Notes under the pieces: model-generated
The model's input: the letters and a program-made list of their open reading frames with translations, nothing else
The model's database searches: none
What the model was told of the DNA's origin: nothing
In this document: positions 55,030 to 63,725 of the stretch, piece after piece
Layout: each line of letters starts with the position of its first letter
Numbering within the stretch: the first letter of the stretch is position 1
Program-made: the position numbers and the translations under genes
Origin: Modestobacter sp. VKM Ac-2982
GTDB taxonomy: Bacteria > Actinomycetota > Actinomycetes > Mycobacteriales > Geodermatophilaceae
DNA: 64,000 nt
NCBI RefSeq assembly: GCF_026967935.1
Contig: NZ_JAPVBL010000002.1
Coordinates: 124,001-188,000, forward strand
Direction of reading: 5' to 3'

Positions 55030-55067
55030 ATGTACGAGGTGTTTCCGTCGCCGTCGCGACGCGTTAC
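55030..55067 (-). promoter_or_regulatory. GlnR-like box upstream of nirBD
   Basis: Read on the minus strand: GTAAC (55063-55067), 6 bases, CGACG, 6 bases, GAAAC (55041-55045), 6 bases, TACAT (55030-55034). The 11-base periodicity and GTnAC/GAAAC half-sites match the actinobacterial GlnR box pattern, although the second half-site is degenerate. Fits nitrogen control of nirBD. Confidence 0.6.
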
Positions 55068-55116
55068 GGAGCGGGAAGGTCGAACGCACAGTGCCGACGG
55101 TGCCGGCGTGAGCCGC

Positions 55117-56994
55117 TCAGCCCTGCGGCCCGGACCCGAAGTCGCCGAACGGCTCACCGGCCATCGGCGCCACCGGGACCTGCCTCAGCGGCTGGCCCGC
55201 GGCGTCCAGGGTCCGCACGTCCCGGGTGCCCTCGGGGAGGGGGACGACCGTGCCGCCCCCGGTCAGCGGCAGCCGGGACAGCGTCCGGCCGGTGGCGCCG
55301 AGCACCTCGACGGCGGTCGCCTCCGGTGGCGCGGTGACGACCAGCCAGCTGCCGTCCCCGGACTGCCCGAGCCCCGGCAGGTCGACCGTGCACGTCCGGG
55401 CCACGGTCAGGGACGCCACCGGGGTGCTGCCGGCCGGGGTGACGGTGCCGCAGGCGAGGGCCCCGCCGCCGCCCCCGGCCCAGGTGGTGACGACCAGCGC
55501 ACCGCCGGGGCTGCGGCCGACGACGACGGCGACGGTGCCCGGGCCCCGGCTCAGCGGCAGGGTGCCCGACCACAGCAGCTCCGGCTGCAGCCCGGCGGGC
55601 TCGACCCCCAGCGGCACCGCCAGCCCGACCAGCGCGGCGGCGACCACCCTCGCGTCGGGCTCCTGGGTCACCGGGCGGATCGGCTCCAGCACCGGGAGCG
55701 GGGTGGTGCGGCCGGGCCGGTCGCCGGGCCAGTCGACGGCCGACCGGTGCACCAGCCGCCCCTCCCGGGTGACCCGGACGCTCAGCGCCGGCCCGTCCTC
55801 GGTGGTGGTGGCCGGGACGACGGCGACACCCTCGGTTGCGTCCACCGCCGTGTAGCTGCGGGCGACGGTTCCGCGAGGGCCGACCATCAGCCGGTCGGAG
55901 ACCTCGATCGTGTCGCCCCGTCCGGCGACCACCACCAGCGACGCCGGGCCCGGCCCGCCCAGCAGCAGGGTGACCGGCCGGCTGCGGGCCAGCCCGGGTG
56001 GCAGGTGCGGGACGAGCGCCTCCGCCGGGGCCCCGGCCGGCCCGATGAGCCAGGTGCCGCGGAAGTCCTCGTCGACCGTGCCGACGACCAGCGCCGCGCG
56101 CCCGGAGGGCGTGTCGCCGGCGAAGACGACCGTCCGGTCGGGGACCGGCGGCGCCACCAGCCCACCCCAGTCGGCCTGCTGCACGGCGGCGAGGAACGCG
56201 GGGTCGTCGGCGAGGGAGCCGCGGGTCGGACCGGTGAGCACGGGGGCGGCGCGGACCGACGGCCCGGCGTCGACGGCGGGGGTGGCCGGGGTCGCCGCCG
56301 CGGGGGGCTCCGGGGCCGGCCGGGTCAGCGTGCCGACCGCACCGGTGAGGACCAGGGCGGCGACCGCCGCCGCGGCGAGCACCCGTCGCCGCCGCCCGGT
56401 CCGGCGGTGCCCGACGTCGGCGACGGCCTGGGCGGTGTCCAGCCGCCACCGGCCCGGGGCCCCGGCCAGCCGGCCCAGCCCGTCGCGCAGCCGCTGGTCG
56501 TCCGTCGTCGGCTGCTCGCGCCGGAAGGGGTCCGGACGCGCGGCCGGCCGCAGCTGCGCGGCGCCCGCGGCGGCCGCCGCCTCGACCTCCGCCACGGGGC
56601 GGCCGAGCAGCGCGGCGACCGCAGCCGCCTCCAGACCCTCGGCGATGTGGAACACCGTGGCGGCCCGGGTGCGCGGAGGGAGCTCCCGCAGCGCCCGGGC
56701 CAGCTCGTCGTCCACCGACGGGGCGAGCGGATCGGGCAGCTGCTCGATGACCTGCTCGGTGCGCAGGCCCCGGCTGGTAGCGCCGGTGGCCAGGGCCCGG
56801 CGGGCGGTGGCCAGCGGATCGTCCGTGGGCCAGCCGCGCCGGGTGCGGGTCAGCGCCCGCTGCACCAGCTCCTCGGCGGTGGTCCGGTCCCCGGTCAGCA
56901 ACAGCGCGGTGCGCAGCAGACCCGGACGGCGCTCGGCCACGAAACTCGCGAAGGCCGCGTCCTCGACTGCGTCGTCGTCCCGCACCGTGCGCAT
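55117..56994 (-). CDS. Sigma-factor-like domain fused to a membrane anchor and outer domain
   Basis: A 625-residue protein. Residues about 15-75 resemble ECF sigma region 2 (FVAERRPGLLRTALLLTGDRTTAEELVQ) and 95-150 resemble region 4 (LARALRELPPRTRAATVFHIAEGL, then AAVAALLGRPVAEVEAAAA). A single transmembrane helix follows at about 204-224 after RRRR, then about 400 residues with valine/glycine-rich beta strands, presumably outside the membrane. The recognition helix looks degenerate (Ala-rich), so DNA binding is doubtful. It could be a membrane-tethered sigma-like regulator or a sensor. Unrelated neighbours give no help. Confidence 0.75.
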   Translation of the reverse strand: MRTVRDDDAVEDAAFASFVAERRPGLLRTALLLTGDRTTAEELVQRALTRTRRGWPTDDPLATARRALATGATSRGLRTEQVIEQLPDPLAPSVDDELARALRELPPRTRAATVFHIAEGLEAAAVAALLGRPVAEVEAAAAAGAAQLRPAARPDPFRREQPTTDDQRLRDGLGRLAGAPGRWRLDTAQAVADVGHRRTGRRRRVLAAAAVAALVLTGAVGTLTRPAPEPPAAATPATPAVDAGPSVRAAPVLTGPTRGSLADDPAFLAAVQQADWGGLVAPPVPDRTVVFAGDTPSGRAALVVGTVDEDFRGTWLIGPAGAPAEALVPHLPPGLARSRPVTLLLGGPGPASLVVVAGRGDTIEVSDRLMVGPRGTVARSYTAVDATEGVAVVPATTTEDGPALSVRVTREGRLVHRSAVDWPGDRPGRTTPLPVLEPIRPVTQEPDARVVAAALVGLAVPLGVEPAGLQPELLWSGTLPLSRGPGTVAVVVGRSPGGALVVTTWAGGGGGALACGTVTPAGSTPVASLTVARTCTVDLPGLGQSGDGSWLVVTAPPEATAVEVLGATGRTLSRLPLTGGGTVVPLPEGTRDVRTLDAAGQPLRQVPVAPMAGEPFGDFGSGPQG

Positions 56995-57001
56995 CCCGGG
57001 C

Positions 57002-57970
57002 TCAGGTCGCCGCGTAGGCCTGGGTGAGCCGGGCGAAGCCCTCGTCCAGCGACACCTGCGGGGTCCAGTGCAGCGCCTCGCGGGTACGGCGCTGGTCGAA
57101 CCAGTGCGCGGTCGCCAGCTGCTCGGCGAGGAACCGGGTCAGCGGGGGCGTGTCCCGGCGCTGGGTAGCAGCCCAGAACGCCTCGACCAGACCCCCGGCG
57201 GCCCAGGCCGCTCCGAACGGCACCCGGCGGCTCGGTCCGGGGACCCCGGCGGCGCGGCACAACCGGTCGATGACCTCGGCGACCGGCCGGGGCTCGCCGT
57301 TGGAGACCACCAGCGCCTCCCCGTGCACCGGCCCGCAGGCGTCGACCGCGGCCAGCAGCGCGTCGGCGGCGTTGTCCACGTAGGTGGTGTCGATCAGCGC
57401 GGCACCCGAGCCGATCACCGGCAGCCGCCCGGCCCGGGCCCGCTCGACGATCCGCTCGACCAGCTGGGTGTCCCCGGGCCCCCAGACCAGGTGCGGCCGC
57501 ACGACCAGGACGGCGAGGGCGGCGTCGTCCGCCGCCAGTGCCAGCTCCTCGGCGACGGCCTTGGAGCGGGAGTAGTTGCCGCGGGCCCGCGCCGGGTCGG
57601 CCGGTTGCGCGCCCACCCCGACCAGTGCCGAGCCGCCGTGCGCCACCGACGGCGAGGAGACGTGCACCAGCCGGCCCACCCCCGCCTGCCGGCAGGCGTC
57701 GACCACGGTGCGGGTGCCCTCGATGTTCGCCCGCGCGTACTCCGCCCACCGGCCGGTGACGTCGACCTTGGCGGCCAGGTGCACCACGGCGTCCTGTCCG
57801 GTCACCGCGCGGGCCACCACGGCCGGGTCGGCGACGTCCCCGCGCACCTCCCGGCAGGGCAGCCCGGCCGGCCGGCGCTGCAGCACGGTGACCTCGTCGC
57901 CCCGGCTCAGCAGGCCCTGCACCGTGGCCCGGCCGAGCATGCCGCTGGCCCCGGTGACCAGCACCCTCAT
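57002..57970 (-). CDS. oleD: 2-alkyl-3-ketoalkanoate reductase of olefin biosynthesis
   Basis: A 322-residue extended SDR: NAD(P) motif MRVLVTGASGMLGRATVQGL, VVHLAAKVDVTG, catalytic Ser region LVHVSSPSVA, and Tyr-Lys in NYSRSKAVAE. It resembles 3-beta-hydroxysteroid dehydrogenases, the family of OleD, which reduces the beta-keto acid formed by OleA to a beta-hydroxy acid. Overlaps the oleBC stop by 4 bases and is the last gene of the ole operon. Confidence 0.88.
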   Translation of the reverse strand: MRVLVTGASGMLGRATVQGLLSRGDEVTVLQRRPAGLPCREVRGDVADPAVVARAVTGQDAVVHLAAKVDVTGRWAEYARANIEGTRTVVDACRQAGVGRLVHVSSPSVAHGGSALVGVGAQPADPARARGNYSRSKAVAEELALAADDAALAVLVVRPHLVWGPGDTQLVERIVERARAGRLPVIGSGAALIDTTYVDNAADALLAAVDACGPVHGEALVVSNGEPRPVAEVIDRLCRAAGVPGPSRRVPFGAAWAAGGLVEAFWAATQRRDTPPLTRFLAEQLATAHWFDQRRTREALHWTPQVSLDEGFARLTQAYAAT

Positions 57971-60528
57971 CGGGTGCGCGCCCGCGCACCGGCGAGCGTG
58001 CGGGTCGCCTGCCGGGCCACCTCCCGCCGGTCGATCTTCGACTGGTGCCGGATGTCGACCGGCAGCCGGCCGGTGACCAGGACGGCGGCGACCTCGGTTC
58101 CGACAGCCGCGCGGACGGCGTCGGCCAGGGCGGGGCCGGCGAGCTCGAACCCGGCCCGGCGGCGCACGCCGTCGGCCGGGACGACGACGACCACCACGAC
58201 CTGGGCGCCGGCCGGCCCCACGCCGACCACGGCAGCGGAGGAGACCCCGGCCAGCAGCTCCACCCGCTGCTCGACGCCGACCGGCGTCACCACCCCGGAA
58301 GCGGTGGTGACCGCGTGCGGCAGCCGGCCCTCGACCCACAGCCGGCCCTCGGCATCCAGGTGCCCGACGTCGCCGGTCCGGTGCCAGCCCGGGTCGCGGG
58401 ACGCGGCGCGCTCGGTGGCCCACAGCGCGTCGTAGCGGTCCTTGACGTGCGCGGCCCGGACGGCGATCTCGCCGGTCGTGCCGACGGTGTCGGTGAGCTC
58501 GCCGTCGGCCGCCCCGGTGGCCGACAGCGGGCTGACCCGAACCTCGACGCCGGGCAGCGGACGGCCGACGCAGACCCCGTTCCCGGGCCCGGCCGCCTCG
58601 ATCTCGGTCGCGCAGACGTCGGTGACCGGCAGCGCCTCGGTCATCCCGTACGGGGTGTGCGCGGCGGCCGCGGGCAGCACCTGGCGCAGCTCCCGGAGCA
58701 GCGGCAGCGGCACCGGTGCCCCGGCCGACATGAGCAGGCGCACCCGGCCCAGCGCGGTCCGCTGCGGCCCGGTCAGCTCACCGGCGGTGGCGACGACCCG
58801 GCGCAGCGCGGCCGGTGAGGCGAACACCACCGTCCCGTCGATCGCGGCCGCGGCGTCGGCGAGCGCGGCGGCGGTCAGCGACCCGGGTGCGGTCACGTCG
58901 ACGTCGGGCACCGCGGAGCCGATGCCGAGGGCCGGGCCGAAGAGGGCGAACGGCGGGAACCCGGCGACCAGCCGGTCGTCGGGGGACAGCCCGTAGGTGG
59001 CACCGACCAGGTCCAGCTGGGCCATCGCCTGGCGCCGGGTGTAGACGACGCCCTTGGCCGGTCCGGTGGCGCCGGAGGTGAACAGGACGGCGCAGTCGGT
59101 GTCCAGGTCGGACTCCGGCGGCGCGGGCGCGGTGCTGCCCGCACGCTCCAGCTCCGGCAGCGTGTGCGCCACCCCCAAGGCGCGCGCCGCGGCCGCGGGC
59201 AGCGCGGTGGCCGCGATGCGGGTGGCGTCCAGCCGCATCGCGCGGGCAGCCGCCAGCCCGGGGGCACCGCCGACGACCGCGTCGACCCGGGCGCTGTGCA
59301 GCGCCCGGCGCATGCCGCGCAGGCCCAGGCCCTTGTCGGCCACGACGATGACCGCACCGGCCCGCCAGACGGCGTAGACCGCAGCGGTGAGGTCCACCGA
59401 GGGCTCGACGAGCAGCGCGACCCGCTGCCCGGGGCCGATACCGGCGGCGGTCAGCCCGGCGGCCAGGTGCTCGACCCGGCGGTGCAGCTGCGCCCAGCTC
59501 ACCGTGGCGCCGCCGACCTCCACCACGGCGGGGGAGTGGTCACCGGCCCGGTCGGCCAGCGCCGAGCCGAGGCCGCGCTGCTGGGCGCCGGTGCTGCGCG
59601 GCCGGTCGGTGGGGGGCCGCCCGGTGGCCAGGTCGGTGACCCACTGGGCGACGGCGTCGGCGTACTGCGGGGCGTCCTCGGGCAGCAGGTGCGAGGCGCC
59701 CTCGTAGCGGTGCAGCTGCGCGTGGGGGAGCCGCTCGCGCAGGTCGGCCAGGTAGCGCTCGCCGAAGACCGGGTCGCGGGGGCCCCAGAGCAGCAGCGCC
59801 GGGACGTCGAGGGAACGGATGCCCTCGGCGATCTCCTCCTGCGCGGCCCGAGAGGGGTGTCCGGGGGAGAACGGGATGTCGGCCACGAAGTCGCCGACCG
59901 ACCGCCGGCGGGCCGCCGTCCGGTAGGGCGCGGCGAAGGCGTCCCGGACGTCGGCCGGCAGCCTCGGGGAGGACAGCGCCGTCGTCGCCCGGACGAACAG
60001 CGGCGTGCCCACGGTGGCCACCGACCGGACCCCGGGGGCGTGCGCCAGCCGGATCACCGCCGGACCGAGGTCGCCCTCGGGCATGGAGACGGCGGTGTTG
60101 CCCAGGACGACGCCCCGCAGCTGCTCCTGGTGGGCCAGCGCCCAGCCCAGCGAGATGACCCCGCCCCAGTCGTGCCCGACGGTGATCACCGGGCCGGTGA
60201 CCCCCAGCGCGGCGGTCAGGTCACCGAGGTCGGCGACCCGCTGCGTCAGCGGCCGTGGCCCGGGGAGCCGCTCCGAGAAGCCCATGCCCAGCTGGTCGGG
60301 GGCGATCACCCGCCACCCGGGCGGGGCGGCGGCGACCAGCCGGCGCCAGAGGTAGGACCAGGTCGGGTTGCCGTGCACGCAGAGCAACGTGCCCACCGGG
60401 TCGGGGACGCCGTTGTCCAGCAGGTGCCACTCGTGCTTCGTGCCGGTGGCGTCGGCGACGGTGAGCCGGCGGGACCAGGCCGGATCGAGCCCGGGCAGGT
60501 CGGCGGGGAGGTCGGTCGGGACGCTCAC
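57967..60528 (-). CDS. oleBC: OleBC fusion: beta-lactone decarboxylase plus beta-lactone synthetase
   Basis: An 853-residue fusion. Residues about 1-290: alpha/beta hydrolase related to haloalkane dehalogenases, with HGNPTWSYLWR, nucleophile Asp in GHDWGG (about 120), acid Asp in GPRDPVFG and His in ASHLLPED (OleB, converts the cis-beta-lactone to the alkene and CO2). Residues about 310-853: AMP-forming synthetase with FTSGATGPAKGVVYT (about 483), TPYGMTEALPV and RTGDVGHLDAEGRL (OleC, ATP-dependent beta-lactone formation). The OleBC fusion is known in actinobacteria. GTG start overlaps the oleA stop by 4 bases. Confidence 0.92.
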   Translation of the reverse strand: MSVPTDLPADLPGLDPAWSRRLTVADATGTKHEWHLLDNGVPDPVGTLLCVHGNPTWSYLWRRLVAAAPPGWRVIAPDQLGMGFSERLPGPRPLTQRVADLGDLTAALGVTGPVITVGHDWGGVISLGWALAHQEQLRGVVLGNTAVSMPEGDLGPAVIRLAHAPGVRSVATVGTPLFVRATTALSSPRLPADVRDAFAAPYRTAARRRSVGDFVADIPFSPGHPSRAAQEEIAEGIRSLDVPALLLWGPRDPVFGERYLADLRERLPHAQLHRYEGASHLLPEDAPQYADAVAQWVTDLATGRPPTDRPRSTGAQQRGLGSALADRAGDHSPAVVEVGGATVSWAQLHRRVEHLAAGLTAAGIGPGQRVALLVEPSVDLTAAVYAVWRAGAVIVVADKGLGLRGMRRALHSARVDAVVGGAPGLAAARAMRLDATRIAATALPAAAARALGVAHTLPELERAGSTAPAPPESDLDTDCAVLFTSGATGPAKGVVYTRRQAMAQLDLVGATYGLSPDDRLVAGFPPFALFGPALGIGSAVPDVDVTAPGSLTAAALADAAAAIDGTVVFASPAALRRVVATAGELTGPQRTALGRVRLLMSAGAPVPLPLLRELRQVLPAAAAHTPYGMTEALPVTDVCATEIEAAGPGNGVCVGRPLPGVEVRVSPLSATGAADGELTDTVGTTGEIAVRAAHVKDRYDALWATERAASRDPGWHRTGDVGHLDAEGRLWVEGRLPHAVTTASGVVTPVGVEQRVELLAGVSSAAVVGVGPAGAQVVVVVVVPADGVRRRAGFELAGPALADAVRAAVGTEVAAVLVTGRLPVDIRHQSKIDRREVARQATRTLAGARARTR

Positions 60529-61550
60529 CAGGCGATCTCGAGGCAGGAGGCGTTGAGGCCCGAGCCGATGCCCATCAGCAGGACCCGGTCGCCGTCGACC
60601 AGTTCGTGCTGCGCGCTGGCCAGGGTGTAGGGCACCGAGGCCGGGCCCAGGTTGCCGCGGGTCGGGAAGGTCTTCGGCACCCGTGACTCGTCGATGCCGA
60701 AGCGCTCGCACATGGCGGCGGTGTGCACCTTGGACACCTGGTGGATCACGTAGCGGTCCATGCCGCGCTGCCAGTCGAAGTCCGCGGCGGCCTCCTCCCA
60801 CATGTCCATCGACAGGTCCAGGCCGGCTTCCAGCAGGCCCTTGAGGTCGGTGCGCATCTCGTCGTTGTCACCGACGCACAGGTCGTGGTGCTCGGTGCCG
60901 GCCCGGCTGACCGAACCGACCAGCCGGTGGCCCTCCGGGTGCTGGTCGGACCGGCCGAGGACCATGGCGACGGCCCCAGAGCCCAGGGTCAGCGTCGCGA
61001 ACTGGGCGATCACGTCCCGGGCGGTCGTGCCGGGCTGGTTGAGCCGGTCGATGGTCCGGTCCTGCACGGTCTGGGCGTCCTCGCCGTTGACGATCACGGC
61101 GTGCTCGATCATGCCGGAGTCGATCATCGCCGCGGCCAGCTCCATGCCGTTGACGAAGCCGAGGCAGGCGTTGGTGACGTCGAAGTTCTGCGCCGAGCGG
61201 GGGAGCCCGAGCGCGTGGTGGACGGCGACGGCCGTCGAGGGCTCCAGGTGCCGGCGGCTGACCGAGGTGTTGATCATCAGGCCGATGCCGGCCGGGTCGA
61301 CGCCGCTCTCGCTGATCGCCTTGGCACCGGCCATGGCGGCGCCGTCGGTGAAGGTGACGCCGTCCTCCCACCACCGGCGCTCGCGGATGCCGGCCAGCCG
61401 TTCGAGCAGGCCAGGGCGCAGCCCGACCCGCTTGTAGGTGTCGGCGAGCCGCTCGTCGATGGCGTCGGAGGTGACGACGTGGGAGGCATCGGCCGTCTGC
61501 ACGGTCAGGATGCTGGTGTTGCTGAAGCGGTGCGTCGCGTTTCCACTCAT
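60525..61550 (-). CDS. oleA: Long-chain acyl-CoA head-to-head condensing thiolase
   Basis: A 341-residue thiolase-fold enzyme: active-site Cys129 in VTNACLGFVNG, His270 in YVIHQVSKVHT, Asn300 in TRGNLGPAS, and Glu103 in RRHLEPSTA, the position of the OleA-specific glutamate. It condenses two fatty acyl-CoAs to a beta-keto acid, the first step of long-chain olefin synthesis. ATG at 61550 (MSGNATHRFSNTSIL) matches OleA N-termini; an in-frame ATG at 61589 would add 13 residues. First gene of the oleA-oleBC-oleD operon. Confidence 0.92.
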   Translation of the reverse strand: MSGNATHRFSNTSILTVQTADASHVVTSDAIDERLADTYKRVGLRPGLLERLAGIRERRWWEDGVTFTDGAAMAGAKAISESGVDPAGIGLMINTSVSRRHLEPSTAVAVHHALGLPRSAQNFDVTNACLGFVNGMELAAAMIDSGMIEHAVIVNGEDAQTVQDRTIDRLNQPGTTARDVIAQFATLTLGSGAVAMVLGRSDQHPEGHRLVGSVSRAGTEHHDLCVGDNDEMRTDLKGLLEAGLDLSMDMWEEAAADFDWQRGMDRYVIHQVSKVHTAAMCERFGIDESRVPKTFPTRGNLGPASVPYTLASAQHELVDGDRVLLMGIGSGLNASCLEIAW

Positions 61551-61628
61551 GGGCGGGGTCCAGTCCTCGAGAAGGGCCGACTCTTCCATGTGTGTCGCCG
61601 GCGTTCCGTTGGGCACTACCCGACGAGG

Positions 61629-61650
61629 ACACCGGTATGCCGTCCGGTGT
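61629..61650. terminator. Hairpin between the P450 and oleA genes
   Basis: ACACCGG, TATGCCGT, CCGGTGT: a perfect 7-bp stem in the 139-base gap, 40 bases after the P450 stop and 79 bases before the oleA start (minus strand). Could end the P450 transcript or be an operator for the ole operon. Confidence 0.4.
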
Positions 61651-61689
61651 TCACCCGCGGCACAGCTCACACAGCGTCCCAGGGCGTGC

Positions 61690-63120
61690 TCAGAACCGGA
61701 CGGGCAGCTCGTCCAGGCCGTAGACGAAGGACAGCTCGCGGAAGGACAGCTCCTGCTGCGGCACGGCCAGCGCCAGGTCGGGGAAGCGGCGGAGCAAGGC
61801 CGGCAGCACGACCCGCAGCTCCATCCGGGCCAGCTCGGCGCCGATGCACCGGTGGATGCCGTGGCCGAAGGCCAGGTGGCCGGAGGTCGGCTGCCGCCGG
61901 GGGTCGAAGACCTCCGGCTCGGCGCCGGCCGACCGGGGGTCACGGTTCGCGCCGCTGAGCGAGGCCAGCACGACGTCCCCGGCCTTCAGGGGCACGCCGA
62001 ACAGGTCCAGGTCGTGCTTGGCGAAGCGGGGGAACGCCATCTGCACCACCGACAGGTGGCGCAGCAGCTCCTCGACCACCCGGTCGACGTCCGCGCGGGA
62101 GCCGTCGCGCACCAGGGCGGCGTGCGCCGGGTCCCGCAGCAGCACCATCGTGCTCAGCGAGATCATCCCGGCGGTGGTCTCGTAGCCGCCGGTGAAGACC
62201 CCGTCGGCCAGCCCGGCGAGGTCGACGTCGGAGATCCGGTCACCCTCGTCCCGGATGATCTGGCCGATCAGCCCCGGCCCGGGCTCCACGCGCTGCCGGG
62301 CGACGGCGTCGAAGAGGAACTCGCGCTGTGCCGAGACGGCGCCGAAGGCCGCGGCGGCGCCCGCCGTGGCGTCGAAGCGCTGGACGCCGAGCCGGGCGAA
62401 GGCGTCCCGGTCCTCCAGCTCCAGGCCCAGCAGCGCACAGATGGTCTGGAACGGCACCGGGAAGGAGACCAGCCTGGACAGGTCGGCCGGGGACCCGGCG
62501 GCGGCCAGCGCATCGAGCCGCTGCGCCACGATCGTCTCGATCATCGGCTCGAGCCGGGCCAGCCGGCGCATCGTGAACTCCGGCGTGATGATCTTGCGCA
62601 GCCGGGTGTGCAGCGGCGGGTCGGTGAAGCCCAGGCCCCCGACCTCGTCCGCGCTGCTCGGCCCGGCGCCCGGCAGCAGGTGCCGGATGTCGTTGCTCCA
62701 GCTGTCCCGGTCGGCCAGCACCGCCCGGACGTGCTCGGCGCCGGTCACCAGGTACACGGAGAAGGCGAACGGCAGCTTCAGCCGGTGCACCGGGTCGTCC
62801 TCCCGCAGCTGGGCCAGCCGGGGGACGGGGTCGATGCCGTGCCGCTGGAGCGGCACCTTGGTCCGCTCGGGGATGAAGGTCAGGCTGGACAGGTCGATGC
62901 CGCGCTTCTGGATGCGCCGCGCCAGCAGCTTGCCGGTCCAGGCCCGGGCCCGGGCGCGCACCCCGGGACCACCCCGCGCGCCGACGGGCTGCCGCGGACC
63001 GGGGACGGGGTACCTGGACAGGGCGGCGGTGCGGGGTGCGGGGTCGGTGACCCCTCCCGCTGGTTCGTGGTCGATGGGGTCTTCGTACTGCAGGACGCCG
63101 TTCGTGATCAAGGCCGCCAC
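61690..63120 (-). CDS. Cytochrome P450
   Basis: A 476-residue P450: I-helix GGYETTAGM (threonine for O2 activation), K-helix EELLRHLS (ExxR), PERF-like region and the heme-binding FGHGIHRCIGAELA with Cys425 as thiolate ligand. No transmembrane anchor, so soluble and dependent on separate redox partners, none of which are nearby. The GTG start at 63120 gives an arginine-rich N-terminus of about 60 residues longer than usual, so a later start is possible. Same strand as and directly upstream of oleA, but with a 139-base gap and hairpin. Substrate unknown; action on fatty acids or the olefin product is a guess. Confidence 0.9.
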   Translation of the reverse strand: MAALITNGVLQYEDPIDHEPAGGVTDPAPRTAALSRYPVPGPRQPVGARGGPGVRARARAWTGKLLARRIQKRGIDLSSLTFIPERTKVPLQRHGIDPVPRLAQLREDDPVHRLKLPFAFSVYLVTGAEHVRAVLADRDSWSNDIRHLLPGAGPSSADEVGGLGFTDPPLHTRLRKIITPEFTMRRLARLEPMIETIVAQRLDALAAAGSPADLSRLVSFPVPFQTICALLGLELEDRDAFARLGVQRFDATAGAAAAFGAVSAQREFLFDAVARQRVEPGPGLIGQIIRDEGDRISDVDLAGLADGVFTGGYETTAGMISLSTMVLLRDPAHAALVRDGSRADVDRVVEELLRHLSVVQMAFPRFAKHDLDLFGVPLKAGDVVLASLSGANRDPRSAGAEPEVFDPRRQPTSGHLAFGHGIHRCIGAELARMELRVVLPALLRRFPDLALAVPQQELSFRELSFVYGLDELPVRF

Positions 63121-63181
63121 GCGCCGTCGGTGCAGCGTTCACCTGGCGGTCCCCACCGCCCGGCGCGCGGGCCGGTGGGTT

Positions 63182-63204
63182 TGCCCGGCCGGGACGGCCG
63201 GGCA
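63182..63204 (+). promoter_or_regulatory. Hairpin in the leader of the molybdenum hydroxylase operon
   Basis: TGCCCGGCC, GGGAC, GGCCGGGCA: a perfect 9-bp stem ending 11 bases before the ATG at 63216, where a ribosome site would be expected. It could restrict translation or be an operator. Confidence 0.4.
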
Positions 63205-63215
63205 CCAGCGGCCCC

Positions 63216-63725
63216 ATGGACGCCGAGATCACCCTGCGGGTCGACGGCGAGGCGCACCGCCTCACCGTCGACACCCGGACCTCCCTGCTGGACGCCTTGC
63301 GCGAGCGGCTGGGCAACACCAGCCCGAAGAAGGGCTGCGACCACGGCCAGTGCGGCGCCTGCACCGTGCTGCTGGACGGCGACCGTGCGCTGACCTGCCT
63401 CGCCCTGGCGGTGGCGCACGACGGGGCGGAGGTCACCACGGCCGACGGCCTGGCCCCGGCCGGGGAGCTGCACCCGGTGCAGCAGGCGTTCCTGGACTTC
63501 GACGCGTTCCAGTGCGGCTACTGCACCCCCGGGCAGGTCTGCTCGGCGGTCGGGGTGCTGGCGGAGTTCGAGCGCGGCTGGCCCAGCCACGTCACCGAGG
63601 ACCTCACCGGCCGGCCGGAGATGAGCCACGACGAGGTGGCCGAGCGGATGAGCGGCAACCTCTGCCGCTGCGCCGCCTACGTGAACATCACCCCCGCGGT
63701 GCAGCAGGCCGGCGGTGCCCGGTGA
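63216..63725 (+). CDS. Molybdenum hydroxylase small (2Fe-2S) subunit
   Basis: A 169-residue protein with two [2Fe-2S] domains: plant-type ferredoxin cysteines Cys41, Cys46, Cys49 and Cys61 (GCDHGQCGACTV) and the helical domain Cys100, Cys103, Cys150 and Cys152 (QCGYCTPGQ, NLCRCAAY). This is the CoxS/XdhC-like electron-transfer subunit of xanthine-dehydrogenase-family enzymes (aldehyde, CO, nicotinate or purine oxidation). The next gene, with a 4-base overlap, is the FAD subunit; the molybdenum subunit must lie past the window, so the substrate is unknown. Confidence 0.93.
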   Translation: MDAEITLRVDGEAHRLTVDTRTSLLDALRERLGNTSPKKGCDHGQCGACTVLLDGDRALTCLALAVAHDGAEVTTADGLAPAGELHPVQQAFLDFDAFQCGYCTPGQVCSAVGVLAEFERGWPSHVTEDLTGRPEMSHDEVAERMSGNLCRCAAYVNITPAVQQAGGAR

